DNA of 64,000 nucleotides from contig JAUPFP010000092.1 of assembly GCA_036925085.1 (NCBI GenBank), forward strand, positions 1-64,000. The letters run 5' to 3'. Under the pieces are notes generated by a model. That model saw nothing but the letters and a program-made list of their open reading frames with translations, was not told the DNA's origin and did no database searches. Below are positions 36,012 to 46,272 of the stretch, piece after piece. This stretch comes from Brachycybe producta (Eukaryota > Arthropoda > Diplopoda > Playtdesmida > Andrognathidae). Numbering within the stretch: position 1 is the first letter of the stretch; the number at the start of each line of letters is the position of its first letter. A program made the position numbers and the translations under genes.

Positions 36012-37891
36012 GAAAAGCTTCCTGTTAGACATAGCGCACCTTGGCTGGAAGAGTATTAGGCAATACAACTAAAAAAAACACTTTTTTTAGAGGAAAATAT
36101 GAGTTTAAAGTTGCATTTTTTCTATCTTAATCTATTGTAGGGGAGCCAAATAAACGGATATTGTGAATAGTTAAAACTGTTTTTGCACTTGAAAAGCTCA
36201 GCAAAGTAAGCCATGAGTCCTCTCTTAACTTTAAACTCATTTTCCCAAAATGTTCTTTTAGTTGTGCCAATCTTCCAGACGCTATTGTGCCATGAATTGT
36301 GCTATGTGTACCGCAGTTTGTCCTAGGTGTGCCGCAATTTGTGCTAGGTATGCCGGAATTTGTCCAGGCAAAAAAAATACTATGCCATGAATCACTGGGT
36401 TTGACGCTTTTGTGCTGGCGTACTTGCTACTCTAATGTGTCCAATAGTTAGCCTTCAACTCTAACCCTCGTCATTGTGTGAGATGTATTCGTGAGAGATG
36501 AGTTCAGCCTTTTGTAAATTATTCATAGATTTTTGCACTCTAGACACACAGAAAATAACAAAAAAACATGTATTAAGAGGGAAAATTTCATTTAATATTT
36601 GAACAGGTAACAACAGGGCAGAAAAGGGTGCTGATGGTTTAAGTCGCGTCGCTTCATTTTTTATCGAGATCTTTTTTGACATTTGATTTTAAAATTGCAG
36701 GCTTTTTTTTTTCGCCCATCAGATTATCATTTTTTACTTCATTTTAAAATGATAAAACATAGCATAACGATTATCTTAGATTTTATTGAAATTCAAATAA
36801 AAATGAAAATTTCATGTTAAAAATTAAAAAAAAAATCAATCTTTTTTTTTTCTTTCAAAATTTATTTCACAGAAATTTAAGAAAAAATCAGCCACCCTGG
36901 TGAAAAAAAAATTCAAGAGAAACACTTCTTTAAAAAAAATAATTTCAAGATTTATTTTAAACTAGAAGAGTAATAAAGTACAGTAATAGAAGGTGCAAGA
37001 AGGTTTTATTTTGGGCTGTTTTGAAAGAAAGAAAAAGGACGAAATTTTGCGTTTTTTATGGCTAATTTGCCAACTTCGGAAGAATTACAAACGAAAATCT
37101 TTCTAAAACTGGCATAAATCTTCGTTTTTACTCTTCTAGTTTTGAGTAAATTTAAAATTTGTTTTCATTATTCGCCTCTAAACCACCGCACCATCGTTGT
37201 TTTCTGCTTCAAGTCGATTACCCAAATGGAATTTTAATTTGTGCCCTCAATCAAATAAATGGTTATCTATAAATATTAATAATATATATTATATCTTGAC
37301 GACACATTTTTTTTCTGAGATGTTTTTAAATCATTCAAATAGCAATATTTATAATATAATATTTATGGTTAGATTTTCAAATATTGCTCGTAGAAAATTG
37401 TTGGTTTTTCTCCTGTCTACGTTTCCTCCGGTGCCTTTGTGGGTTTTTTTTTGGTTGGAACAGAAAGTATTTGCTAAAAGTTAAATTTTAAAATTGGAAG
37501 AGAAATTAATTGCGTGCCTAATTAGATCGAAATACACAATGATAATAGATTTTATAAAAAGAACATAATTATTTCATTATTGACACCAAAGGAAGTTAAG
37601 GAACTAATGCGTTTTTCATTCAAAGAGAGACTGTTTAAAGGCTATAATTCTTACAATTAATCCAACGTTGGTAGAGGGTAGGTACCAAGTATGCAATCTG
37701 GCAATTTATCTAGAGTTGAATTTTAGCCTCTACAACAGTCTCATTAAATTGAAAATTCGACTGAAGTTTTGATTAAATCTGCCTTTTAGTTAAGAGTTAA
37801 CAAAAGGAAAAATCCTGCTGCCTTTGTTATAAATTTTTAGTGATCATTTGTATAAAAGAATCACCAGGTAATCTTTGAATTGTGTGTTTAA
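36012..37891. other. AT-rich intergenic DNA
   Basis: A degenerate family C palindrome (about 36950-37190, ends ACTAGAAGAGTAA and TTACTCTTCTAGT) and a lone family G end near 36448. No gene is seen. Confidence 0.5.
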
Positions 37892-38160
37892 ATACACTCA
37901 TACCTCGCTATACGGCCCCTCTTTTTACGGCATTTCGCTATAACGGCCTTTTTAAATTAATAGTTCAGTTTCTTTTATTTACAACCCCAAAAAATTTAGA
38001 TAAATTCGGCCAAAAAACGGGGGGGGGGGGAACTGTGTGCATGCAATTTACTATGTTGTCGCTTATAGTGAAAATAATTGATTCGTTATACGGCAATTTC
38101 GCTTTTTACAGCCCACTTTCCCATAACGTATCTCGGCCGTAAAGCGAGGTATTAGTGTAT
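37892..38160. mobile_element. pogo/Tigger-like MITE, family B, copy 3
   Basis: ACACTCATACCTCGCTATAC at the left and GTAAAGCGAGGTATTAGTGT at the right; contains a poly-G run at about 38020. This is the most complete copy. Confidence 0.78.
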
Positions 38161-38652
38161 TTGCAACAACACAACAGAACTCCGTTTTAGAATTGAAGAA
38201 TTCTAAAAAAAAAGCCTTAAAATATTTGCCTAAATTCTAAATTTGCCTTTTGTATTTGTAGTTAAGTATAAGTAGCCTTTTATGTCCAGTGCCTTTTTTA
38301 TTTCTTGCATATGTTTTCTACACAATTACAAACAGAAGAATTTAGAAAAATGTTTATAAATTTTACAATTATTCAACGTTGAGAGACCCCATTTCACTTG
38401 ATAGTTTTTCTTCTTCTTCTAATAATATCTGTTTATTAATAATTAATAATAACGATATTGCCTTATAACATGTTTAATAAGATTGCATCCATTTTATTCA
38501 AATTTGAAACCATTATGTGCATTTATCATTCCTCTTGAGCATTTTTTGTTGTTGTTTTCAGCTCATTTTTCCAGTCTTTGTTTCTGCTAAAAGTTTTTAT
38601 AGATTTTTTTTTATTATAAACTGTTAACGAATTATTGTTAAAACAGTTCGGA

Positions 38653-39209
38653 AATTCTTTCAATTAGGAGCCATTTAGCCTCTATGTATGAGGTTGTGCA
38701 GCTTTTTCGCTTCATTGCATGCTAAGACACAGGCAAGTAAGTGCTGTAAAATACTGTCGTTTGCCCCGCCCTTTTATGAGCGTCATACCAAATATCAACC
38801 AATTAGAAATGGAAAAGGGCGGGGGGTATATGACGTCAGACCAAATAACAAACCACTTAAAGTTGTCATTCCTCATACATGTAAAAGGGCGGGGAAAACG
38901 ACTATTTTACTGTGCTTACTTGCCTGTCGCTGAGACCATGTATAGGGGTAGGCGGAGCATTAGCCATAGGAGCTGCTAAAAGACAGCGGATCCAAGATTG
39001 ACTCGGCATGTTTATCCCAGGATTTTCATGTTTCACAATGCGAGTTTTGCCCAAAGTCACGTGATTAAGTACATGTGTCATGTTGGTCCCAAGGTTTATT
39101 GCAGGTGCTCTGTCTACCCCATGGTCTTAAGATTACACGTTCAGTGTAACTTATATAACAGCTTCATAGCCCTATGGTTTGAGGCTAGCGGCTTCTAATC
39201 GAAAGAATT
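38653..39209. mobile_element. Inverted-repeat element interrupted by a family A foldback
   Basis: Ends AATTCTTTCAATTAGGAGCC and inverted GGCTTCTAATCGAAAGAATT. The family A copy at 38729-38927 is inserted near the left end. Related single ends (CTTTCGATTAGTAGCC, CTTTCGATTAGCAGCC) occur at about 54209 and 63705. Confidence 0.65.
38729..38927. mobile_element. Foldback element, family A, copy 4
   Basis: ACAGGCAAGTAAG and its inverse at the ends. Flanks TGCTAAGAC and CGCTGAGAC match at 7 of 9 bases. CCGCCCTTTTATGAGCGTCA, CCAATTAG and TGACGTCA lie inside. Nested in the element 38653-39209. Confidence 0.75.
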
Positions 39210-39390
39210 TGCCTATGGTTTAATCAATGAAAGTTGAGTCACTGTGCCTAAAGTTTTTCTTTGTTCAATTTATGATGAATCAAAATATGAAAGTTATCAA
39301 TTATCATTTCCATATTTCTGTTAAATTCCAAGGGAAAAAAACATTCCAATTATTTTTGATAGTTTCAGTCGAGAGAACATATACAGAGGT

Positions 39391-39930
39391 AACTCAACTA
39401 AGAGCTTTTCTTATGGAGCATTTCTTGCCAAAACTGAGTGTGACCAATAGATGGCGCAAACTGTACTTAGTGCTTCAGTTACAGTTGGGTGGAATGGGCC
39501 TACAAAATAAATGTGACAATTTAATCAAGATGGCTTTCCTTCTAGCTTCAAAAAGCAGATGATTCTTCACTCACTTTTGGTGTTTTTTCTATCATGGAGT
39601 TGTTTTACCTTTATAAATTTATCTTGGTTTTAGTATTATGTAGGACGTTTCCTTTTTCTTGTGCTAAGAAAAACTAGTTAAATCAAGATAAATTATTAAA
39701 GGTAAAGTAATTCCATTTTTGAAAAAAAAAACGCCAAAAGTGAGTGAAAATCGTCTGCTATTTGGGGCTAGAAGGAAGACATCTTGATCAAAATGTCATC
39801 CATTTATTTTGTAAGTCCATTGCACCCTATTGTAATTGAAGCACTATGTACAATTTGCGCCATCTATTGGCCACACTCAGTATTGGCACTAGGCGTTTCA
39901 TATTAAAAGTGGTTACGAGTTAGTTGAGTT
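39391..39930. mobile_element. Long foldback element of 540 bp
   Basis: AACTCAACTAA and inverse at the ends. Arms share CACTGAGTGTG-like and ATAGATGGCGCAAA words, TCAAGATGG and CACTTTTGG, in mirror order. Arms of about 250 bp match at roughly 80% by eye. Confidence 0.7.
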
Positions 39931-40049
39931 AGTTTTATATTTATCTTGAATTAAATTCTTAACAAAAATTCATTTTATCAAGAAAAAAAAAATGAATATA
40001 TTATACTTTCAAAAATTATGTCACTTTTTTTTAAACAAATATTGTTAAA

Positions 40050-40080
40050 CTAGTTGGGTAACCCGTCATAAATGACGGCA
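40050..40080 (-). mobile_element. Helitron 3' terminus
   Basis: On the minus strand a hairpin with a 7-bp stem (CCGTCAT / ATGACGG, plus-strand 40063-40078) is followed by a short spacer and then CTAG, with T as the next host base. Hairpin, short spacer, CTRR and T target is the Helitron 3' signature. The 5' TC end, expected at a higher coordinate, was not located, and no Rep/helicase coding is seen. Confidence 0.5.
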
Positions 40081-40554
40081 GCAAAATTCACAGGCAATTG
40101 TGCCCAGCATTAGAATTTCTTGAGAAAAAAAAAGCGGTTCATTTATTTATATAAATTCCGACGTGCTTCAAGGTTTGTACAGCGTTAAACACATATACAC
40201 AGACCTGGCTTAATATATATAATATATATATATAGTAGAAAATTGAACTTACATTAGTCAGATCCAAATATACAGAGAAAGTCTCTTTTCTTTTCTTTTA
40301 AAATAGCTTTGCTTTTTATGTAATACCAGTTAATGTTTAAGAACACATTCCAATTGCAAGTTAAATTCCATTGCAAAATTATATTACAGTATAAATATTT
40401 TTTATTAACTTCTAAGAAGTGCCTGGCTTGTTAAAATTATTGGGTTTTTTTTAAATCGTTTTTTATTTGCTCTTCATGTTCGCATTCCTTCAAAGTTTTA
40501 TTATTGAATTTAGAATTTTGCTTTCAGATTTACAATTGTTGATTTTAGGTTATT

Positions 40555-41345
40555 TTAAAGTGTTGAGCGCCTCTCGAACTCTTGATTATTCTGTCGTTCA
40601 GGTACAAAGTAAAGGTGAACTTGATTGTGTTTGAGAAACTAGAAGGGTAGCTCAATCAATTGAGAGAATTTTCATGTTGATATATTTTAAAGTAAGCTTT
40701 TTAGGGTGTGTGTGTGTACACATAGGGCTCACGAACGACATCCAACGCATGGATTGGCCTTGACTATGGTTCGGTCACCAGTTGGTACATCAAAGAGTGT
40801 TCGTTGGAAGGCCTTCCATTTGGCACTAAGCGCGGTTCGGTGAATGTCGACGAGCAACCCGAACGCCAAGCATTGGCGATCAACGTTGGCTGCCGTTCGT
40901 TGGCCTAGTGTGGACGCACCCTTACGTAAATTTGAAAATGACACAACTTTTCTAACAGACGATATTTTTTTAATTTTTATCTATAAACATGAAAATATAC
41001 CTGCCTCATCGTAAGAAGAAGCTTGTGACGTCAGTTGGATTAACGAAAAATATAGGATTGTATTGTTTTGTCTGATAAAAAAGGACGCCTAATAACAAAC
41101 ATTTTCAACAACTTAAAATGATTCATTGCATTATTTTCTTCTTACTGGGGTTTTTTTTTTTCTCAGACAAAAGTAACAATCCTAATAGTTTTTTTTTTGT
41201 TAATCCCTCTGACGTCACAAGCTTCTTCTAAGGGCAATGCAAGTATACAGTGTAGACATACCCTTCTAGTATTTAAAACACTTTCTTGTTTCTCATAATT
41301 TAACTCTTGAACGACAGAATACTTGTTTCATAAATCGTCTTAGGA
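40555..41345. mobile_element. Family C palindrome carrying two further insertions
   Basis: The flanks are a normal family C copy (TTTTAAAGTGTTGAGCGCCT at the left; the inverted end at 41235-41345). It is interrupted by a GC-rich block at about 40707-40925 and by a second element at about 41001-41240 with ends AAGAAGAAGCTTGTGACGTC and its inverse. The nest dates the family C copy as the oldest. Confidence 0.7.
41001..41240. mobile_element. MITE with GAAGAAGCTTGTGACGTCA ends
   Basis: Inverted repeats of more than 20 bp with the core AAGCTTGTGACGTCA at both ends; about 240 bp, AT-rich centre, no coding. Inserted in the family C copy. Confidence 0.7.
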
Positions 41346-43165
41346 AGTCAATGTACAGTAAATGAATATCAATGATGATGATCAGTTTTTGAAAAAGGAC
41401 ACAAATGGAAATAATTGATACAATGTGTAAGGATCAAGGTAATTAATTTCTATTTGGGCTTTTGTAATATTGTTTTTTTTTTTTCTGTTGTAAATTTCGT
41501 GAATTTGAATGTTTTTAATTAAGTTGAGAGAGAAAATGGAGGAGAAAAAAAATGAAAGTTTTCGTTTTTTTTTAGTTATTTGATTGAAATCTCCTCTCCT
41601 TGAGTGAGTTTCATTCCATTTGTAAATTAGTCGTTTTAGCAATACGCACATTTTGACCAAAATAGGCCCCCCCCCCTTTATATCAAATCACCATTTAAAA
41701 AACAAAAAGTGTAATATTGTAATATCACAAATTAATTATTATTCATCATATCAACCAACATGATTAGAATGTTTTTGTTTGTTTGTGGGGAGGGCGGGTT
41801 GTGTCGTGGGGGTGGGACGATGGAATTGTTATATTTCCTGATATGCACCTTTTCTTTTTCATTTTTCGTTATTTTTAATTAAAAATTTTAAAATGTTTAA
41901 AAAAATAATTGATAAAAAAAATGAAATATTTTAAAATATTTTTTAGAAGACAAACTGTTATAATTATATATTATTGAAAGAAAAATTCCGAATTTGGGTT
42001 AAATCAGGGCTGTGTGTGTGTGGGAGGGTTATTACGTTTTTTTTATTTTCAAATTTTGTTTTATTTTTAACATTCCTTTCAAAAAAAAATTGTCATATTT
42101 TGAGTTTTGTACATTATGTTTTTTTTTCTTTCTCTCTTGTTATGTTTACATTGAAATTGCTGAATTTTTTTTGTTCTTATGTTAATGTATTATTTTTTAT
42201 TAATATTTTTTTTGTTTAGTTTAAAAAAAAATGCCTGAAAAAAATTTGCATAAGGAAAACAATTTTTGTCCTGTTTAATAATTTTTCTATCTGGACAAAA
42301 ACGATTTCTAATTGATTTAAATGTTTGTAATTTGTTGTAATTGATTACTTTTGTTTTGAGCACATATTTTCGTATATTTAAAAATAAATCATACAAAATG
42401 AATAATGGATTTATTTATTTAAATTTATGCATTAATTTTTTTTTTCTAGGGTCTCTTAGAAGTCAAAGTTCAAGAGGTTTTCTATCAACCAGTGGCACGT
42501 TTTTTTTTTTGGAAATGATGGACCTATTGACAATCACCGGTAATTTTACAAAGTAACGCTCGTGTAGAAAGGTCCGTTCAGGTTGAATCGTAACCAAGGA
42601 ATTTTCCTCCCAACACAAGCTGTTGTCAGAAATAGGCATGGGGGTGGAGGGTGACGTAGGCAATATGATGAGTGATACGTGGTTATATCACCCTGCAGCC
42701 TAATGCCGTTTCGAATATTGACAGAATTTACCAGAGCAGCCAGATCAAAAATATTTGGATATTTATCCCGGCTGACAAACTGGTAGAATTCGCTGGGGTC
42801 GTTGTTGCATTCTTAAATTTTTTTAAAAAATTTTTTCTGAAAGTGTCCTTGTACCGCTCAGGAGGTCGCTGCGGACCACAAGTGGCCCGCGGGCCCCCAG
42901 TTTGAGACCACTGGACTAATGTTTTAATTTTTATAGAATTAATTATTTTTGAGAATGTTGGCTTCATCAGTAACTATTACAGTATTTTAATGCATTGAAG
43001 GATTGTTATATTGTTTTTTCCCCCCTACAATATACAACTTTGACCTTTTTTTCAAGATAAAGTATTTACAATTTACGATTTTTACAATTTTCTTAATTTT
43101 TATACAAATACATTTTTATGGTACGAAATGCGTAACAAGTTAAAACTTCAAATGCATATTCAGCT
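41346..43165. other. AT-rich intergenic DNA
   Basis: Mostly A/T runs. A hAT-like end with GGCCCGCGGGCCCC and TTTGAGACCACTGG lies at about 42880-42914. No coding signal. Confidence 0.5.
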
Positions 43166-44059
43166 TTGTGACACCCTGTAGAAACAGAAGGTGAAACACT
43201 TAAGTCAAAATTCAGTCTTGACAGTAAGACACCCCTTGGTGCACAGATGTTCGGACATGGGTGGCCCGAATTCTAGAGAATTCGTGGAACCAAGTCCGAC
43301 CGTGAGAAAATTGGAAATAAGTTCCAAGAATATTTCTGATTATGATTTAGTATCCCCAGCCCAGGGCAATGATTGGCCCAGTTGGTCAATCATTAAGCCC
43401 TGAGGTGACAGTTGCCACTCCCAGGAGACCGGACAAGTGAGCCTGAGACTTGAGTGTGAGGACAGTCAGAGTAGAGAGCTCAAACTAGACAGTCAGTCAT
43501 GAGAGTTCAAAGAGTAAACTTAGAGTGAGAGTTTAGACACTGAGTCTGACTGATAGTAACAGAGTTTTGTAAAGAATGTTATCAAGAATGTAATAATCAA
43601 AGAGCTAGTAAAGAGACATTATTACACATCAACCTGTGTGAGTGTTGTGTATGTGAACTGTATTGGGTTTCTGTACTCCTAAAATAGAGGAGTATCCAGC
43701 AGAAGGTACTCAGACACAGCCTGAGTCCCTCTGCCTGGAGCCTCCAGCAACTCAACAAAAAGGACTAGTTTCTTCGGCATCGTCACGCCCTATATCCAAA
43801 GATCCCTAGGAAAGATGGTCTTTTTGTGGGCCGTGCCAGGCAAGGCAAGTAAATGTCGCGCCCGGTGAACCCAACCCCCAGAGGTTCAACAGCAATAGAG
43901 GCTGGTCCGCAGCAGTCGACAACAGAGTCGACCCCGGCACCACCGATTCAGCAGAGGGAACAACGTCGTCAACGAGGACGAAGTTCCTCACGCATCGTCG
44001 GTACTGGAGCCAAAGGTACGAGAGGTGGGCCAGCCACGTCACAGCTTCATGTATTTTGA
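43166..44059 (+). mobile_element. 5' fragment of an LTR retrotransposon (LTR, leader and start of gag)
   Basis: This block is GC-richer than its surroundings and begins with TGTGACACCCTGTAG, a typical Gypsy-type LTR start. An ATG at 43853 opens a 68-codon frame (MSRPVNPTPRGSTAIEAG, then an Arg-rich REQRRQRGRSSSR) resembling a gag N-terminus. It ends abruptly near 44059, after which a foldback element follows. No protease, reverse transcriptase, integrase or second LTR is present in the window. The exact LTR end and family are uncertain. Confidence 0.45.
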
Positions 44060-44164
44060 GCTTCTCAAGGGGTATAGATTCTGGTTCCGATTTTAATGAC
44101 CTAGTATTTATCCCTAGTTATAGTATTTCTCAAACTTTTCGTTGTGAAAGACCACTAGAAAAGA

Positions 44165-44361
44165 CAGGCATCGGTAGACAGCTTCAGAATTTCTTTGGCA
44201 TCCGCCCTTTTATGAGCGTCAGACCAAATATCAACCAATTAGAAATAAAAAGGGCAGGCCATGTGACATCAAACCCAGAAACAAACCAATTAAAAATTGA
44301 TGACGTCGAAAAAGGGCGGAGCCAAAGAAATTCTAAAGCTGTCTACAGATGCTTGCCTAGA
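44165..44361. mobile_element. Foldback element, family A, copy 5
   Basis: Ends GACAGGCATCGGTAGACAG and a diverged inverse. Contains CCGCCCTTTTATGAGCGTCA, CCAATTAG, TGACGTCG and AAAAGGGCGG. Lies about 600 bases before the RPRD1 start. Confidence 0.7.
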
Positions 44362-44507
44362 TAAGTTGTCGATGCGCCTAAAAAAAGTCTACTGCGCATG
44401 CACTTGCGCAAGTAGTCTTGAGCCATTAATAATCAGCACACTCAGGAGTCAGTTCGCCTCATACTTAGAGCACAGTGTAAACATATTTTTTTCTTTTCGT
44501 TCCCTTC

Positions 44508-44697
44508 TGTGTGGTCAGCAAGATGCAGTCGTTTGCTCCGCCCATTTATAAGCGTCAAACCTAATATCAACCAATTAAAAATTGAAAAGGGCGGACCATG
44601 TGACGTCAAACCAAGTAACAAACCAATTAGAAGTTGCCGTTCCTCATAAAAGGGCGGTGCAAACGACTGTATCTTGCTGAGCACACTTGCCTGTCTT
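44508..44697. mobile_element. Foldback element, family A, copy 6
   Basis: Same internal blocks (CCGCCC, CCAATTA twice, TGACGTCA, AAAAGGGCGG) between GTCAGCAAGATGCAG and its inverse. It ends about 260 bases upstream of the RPRD1 ATG, so it could contribute to that promoter. Confidence 0.7.
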
Positions 44698-44739
44698 TAA
44701 AATGGCTAAAAAAAATTAATAATAAAATTTAAAAAAAAA

Positions 44740-44959
44740 AATTCAATCGATATGCTTCGATATTTGTGCATCTATATCGATCTACATTCAGTTAGACGAT
44801 ATCGATAGTGCAAATCGATAATCTTCAACAGTAGGCCTCGTTTTTAAAGGATGTTTTTATACGATTTCATGTTTCGGCTTCGTTATTTCTGTGGGGGTTT
44901 TTTTCGTTTTACGTGAGTCAGTTATGCGTTTGTTTGTAAGTTAGTGCGTTGGATGAAGG
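44740..44959 (+). promoter_or_regulatory. RPRD1 upstream region with repeated ATCGAT motifs
   Basis: Between 44747 and 44822 the core ATCGAT or ATCGATA occurs several times, including a perfect TATCGATA at 44800-44807, the DRE motif bound by DREF in flies. It ends about 140 bases before the RPRD1 ATG, where a core promoter is expected. It could also be a decayed terminal repeat; ATCGAT-rich ends are seen in an element at 46436-47270. Confidence 0.35.
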
Positions 44960-46223
44960 ATGGCGAGTTTTTCTGAATCTGCGTTGGAACAGAAGCTTTC
45001 TGAATTGAATAATTCTCAGCAAAGTATTCAGACTCTTTCCCTTTGGGTCATTCATCATAGAAAACACAGCAAAACTATCGTTAACGTCTGGTATAAGGAA
45101 CTTCTAAAGGGTATTTTTGTAACCTTTCTCACTTTTATTGTAATAATATCAGACCAATTCATTATTAATACGTTTGTTTTTGTTTTGTTTTTATTTTCTA
45201 GCAAAACCGAGTAGAAAGTTAACTTTTATGTACTTGGCGAACGATGTGATTCAAAACAGTAAAAAGAAAGGACCGGAATATACCAAAGAGTTCTCCATGG
45301 TACTCGGAAAAGCATTTCAATACGTTGGAAAGTACGTTACATATAGACGCACAAATCCATGTGTGAATTTCTTACGATATTCTAGTTCAATTTTTGTGTC
45401 AGTCGATGATATTTGTTGCAACAACTTTATCTACTTGGAGGGGGGAAACCGTTTAAAGAGCCTAGAGACGATTCCAGAGTTGCCAGATGGGACACTTCAT
45501 AGTCGGAACAACAGGAGGAACAGACGGAAGATTAGGTTTTGAAAAATTAAAGTTTGTTGTAAGCATAAAGAATTATTTCTTCAAATTAGTCGATTGTTCC
45601 TCCTCTTCTTCATCAATTTAGGAAACGGTCGGAACAATCGACTTATTTGATGAAATAATTCTTTAAAAACGAGGGGAGAGGGAGGGCGTGTCCTCCAGAC
45701 TCCCTGCAACAATGCCAACATATGTAATTTAACAAAACCTAATCTTCCGCCTATTCCTACTGTTGTTCCGACTAGTAAACAACATTTAAAACAACCAACG
45801 ACCAATCGACGACCATTTCTGATTTATTTTGAACTTGATTTGAATTTGCAAAGTTATCTCCAGAAGCAGATAAGAAGGATTGTGACAGAGGGACAAACAG
45901 GAGTACAAATTCGCAGCATGCGAGAAATGCATTGTTTTTGACCCTCTTAAAATATAAACCACAAAAAAAAATTCTCTTTTAGAAACTTTTTTCATTTATG
46001 ATTTATTTGGAGCGTCTTGTTGACTTTTCTTTTCAGAAACGCAGATGACAGAACAGAACAAGGTTTGTCGAGGCTTCTCAATGTTTGGAAAGAAAGAGGC
46101 GTTTACAGTTCGACACAGCTGGAAAACTTTCGCAGTGGACTTCGGAAAAGGAGTATTGCCAAAGTTCAGACAGGTGGGTTTTGAACGACATTTGAGAAAT
46201 CAAATTTCTAGCATTGGTTTGTG

Positions 46224-46272
<49 letters not shown>

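Noticed and set aside
38688-39562. Several frames of 66-111 codons
   Set aside because: They lie across foldback elements and change frame with each copy of the repeat.
40729-40944. 71-codon minus-strand frame in GC-richer DNA
   Set aside because: It coincides with a mobile insert in a family C palindrome; no domain is recognisable.
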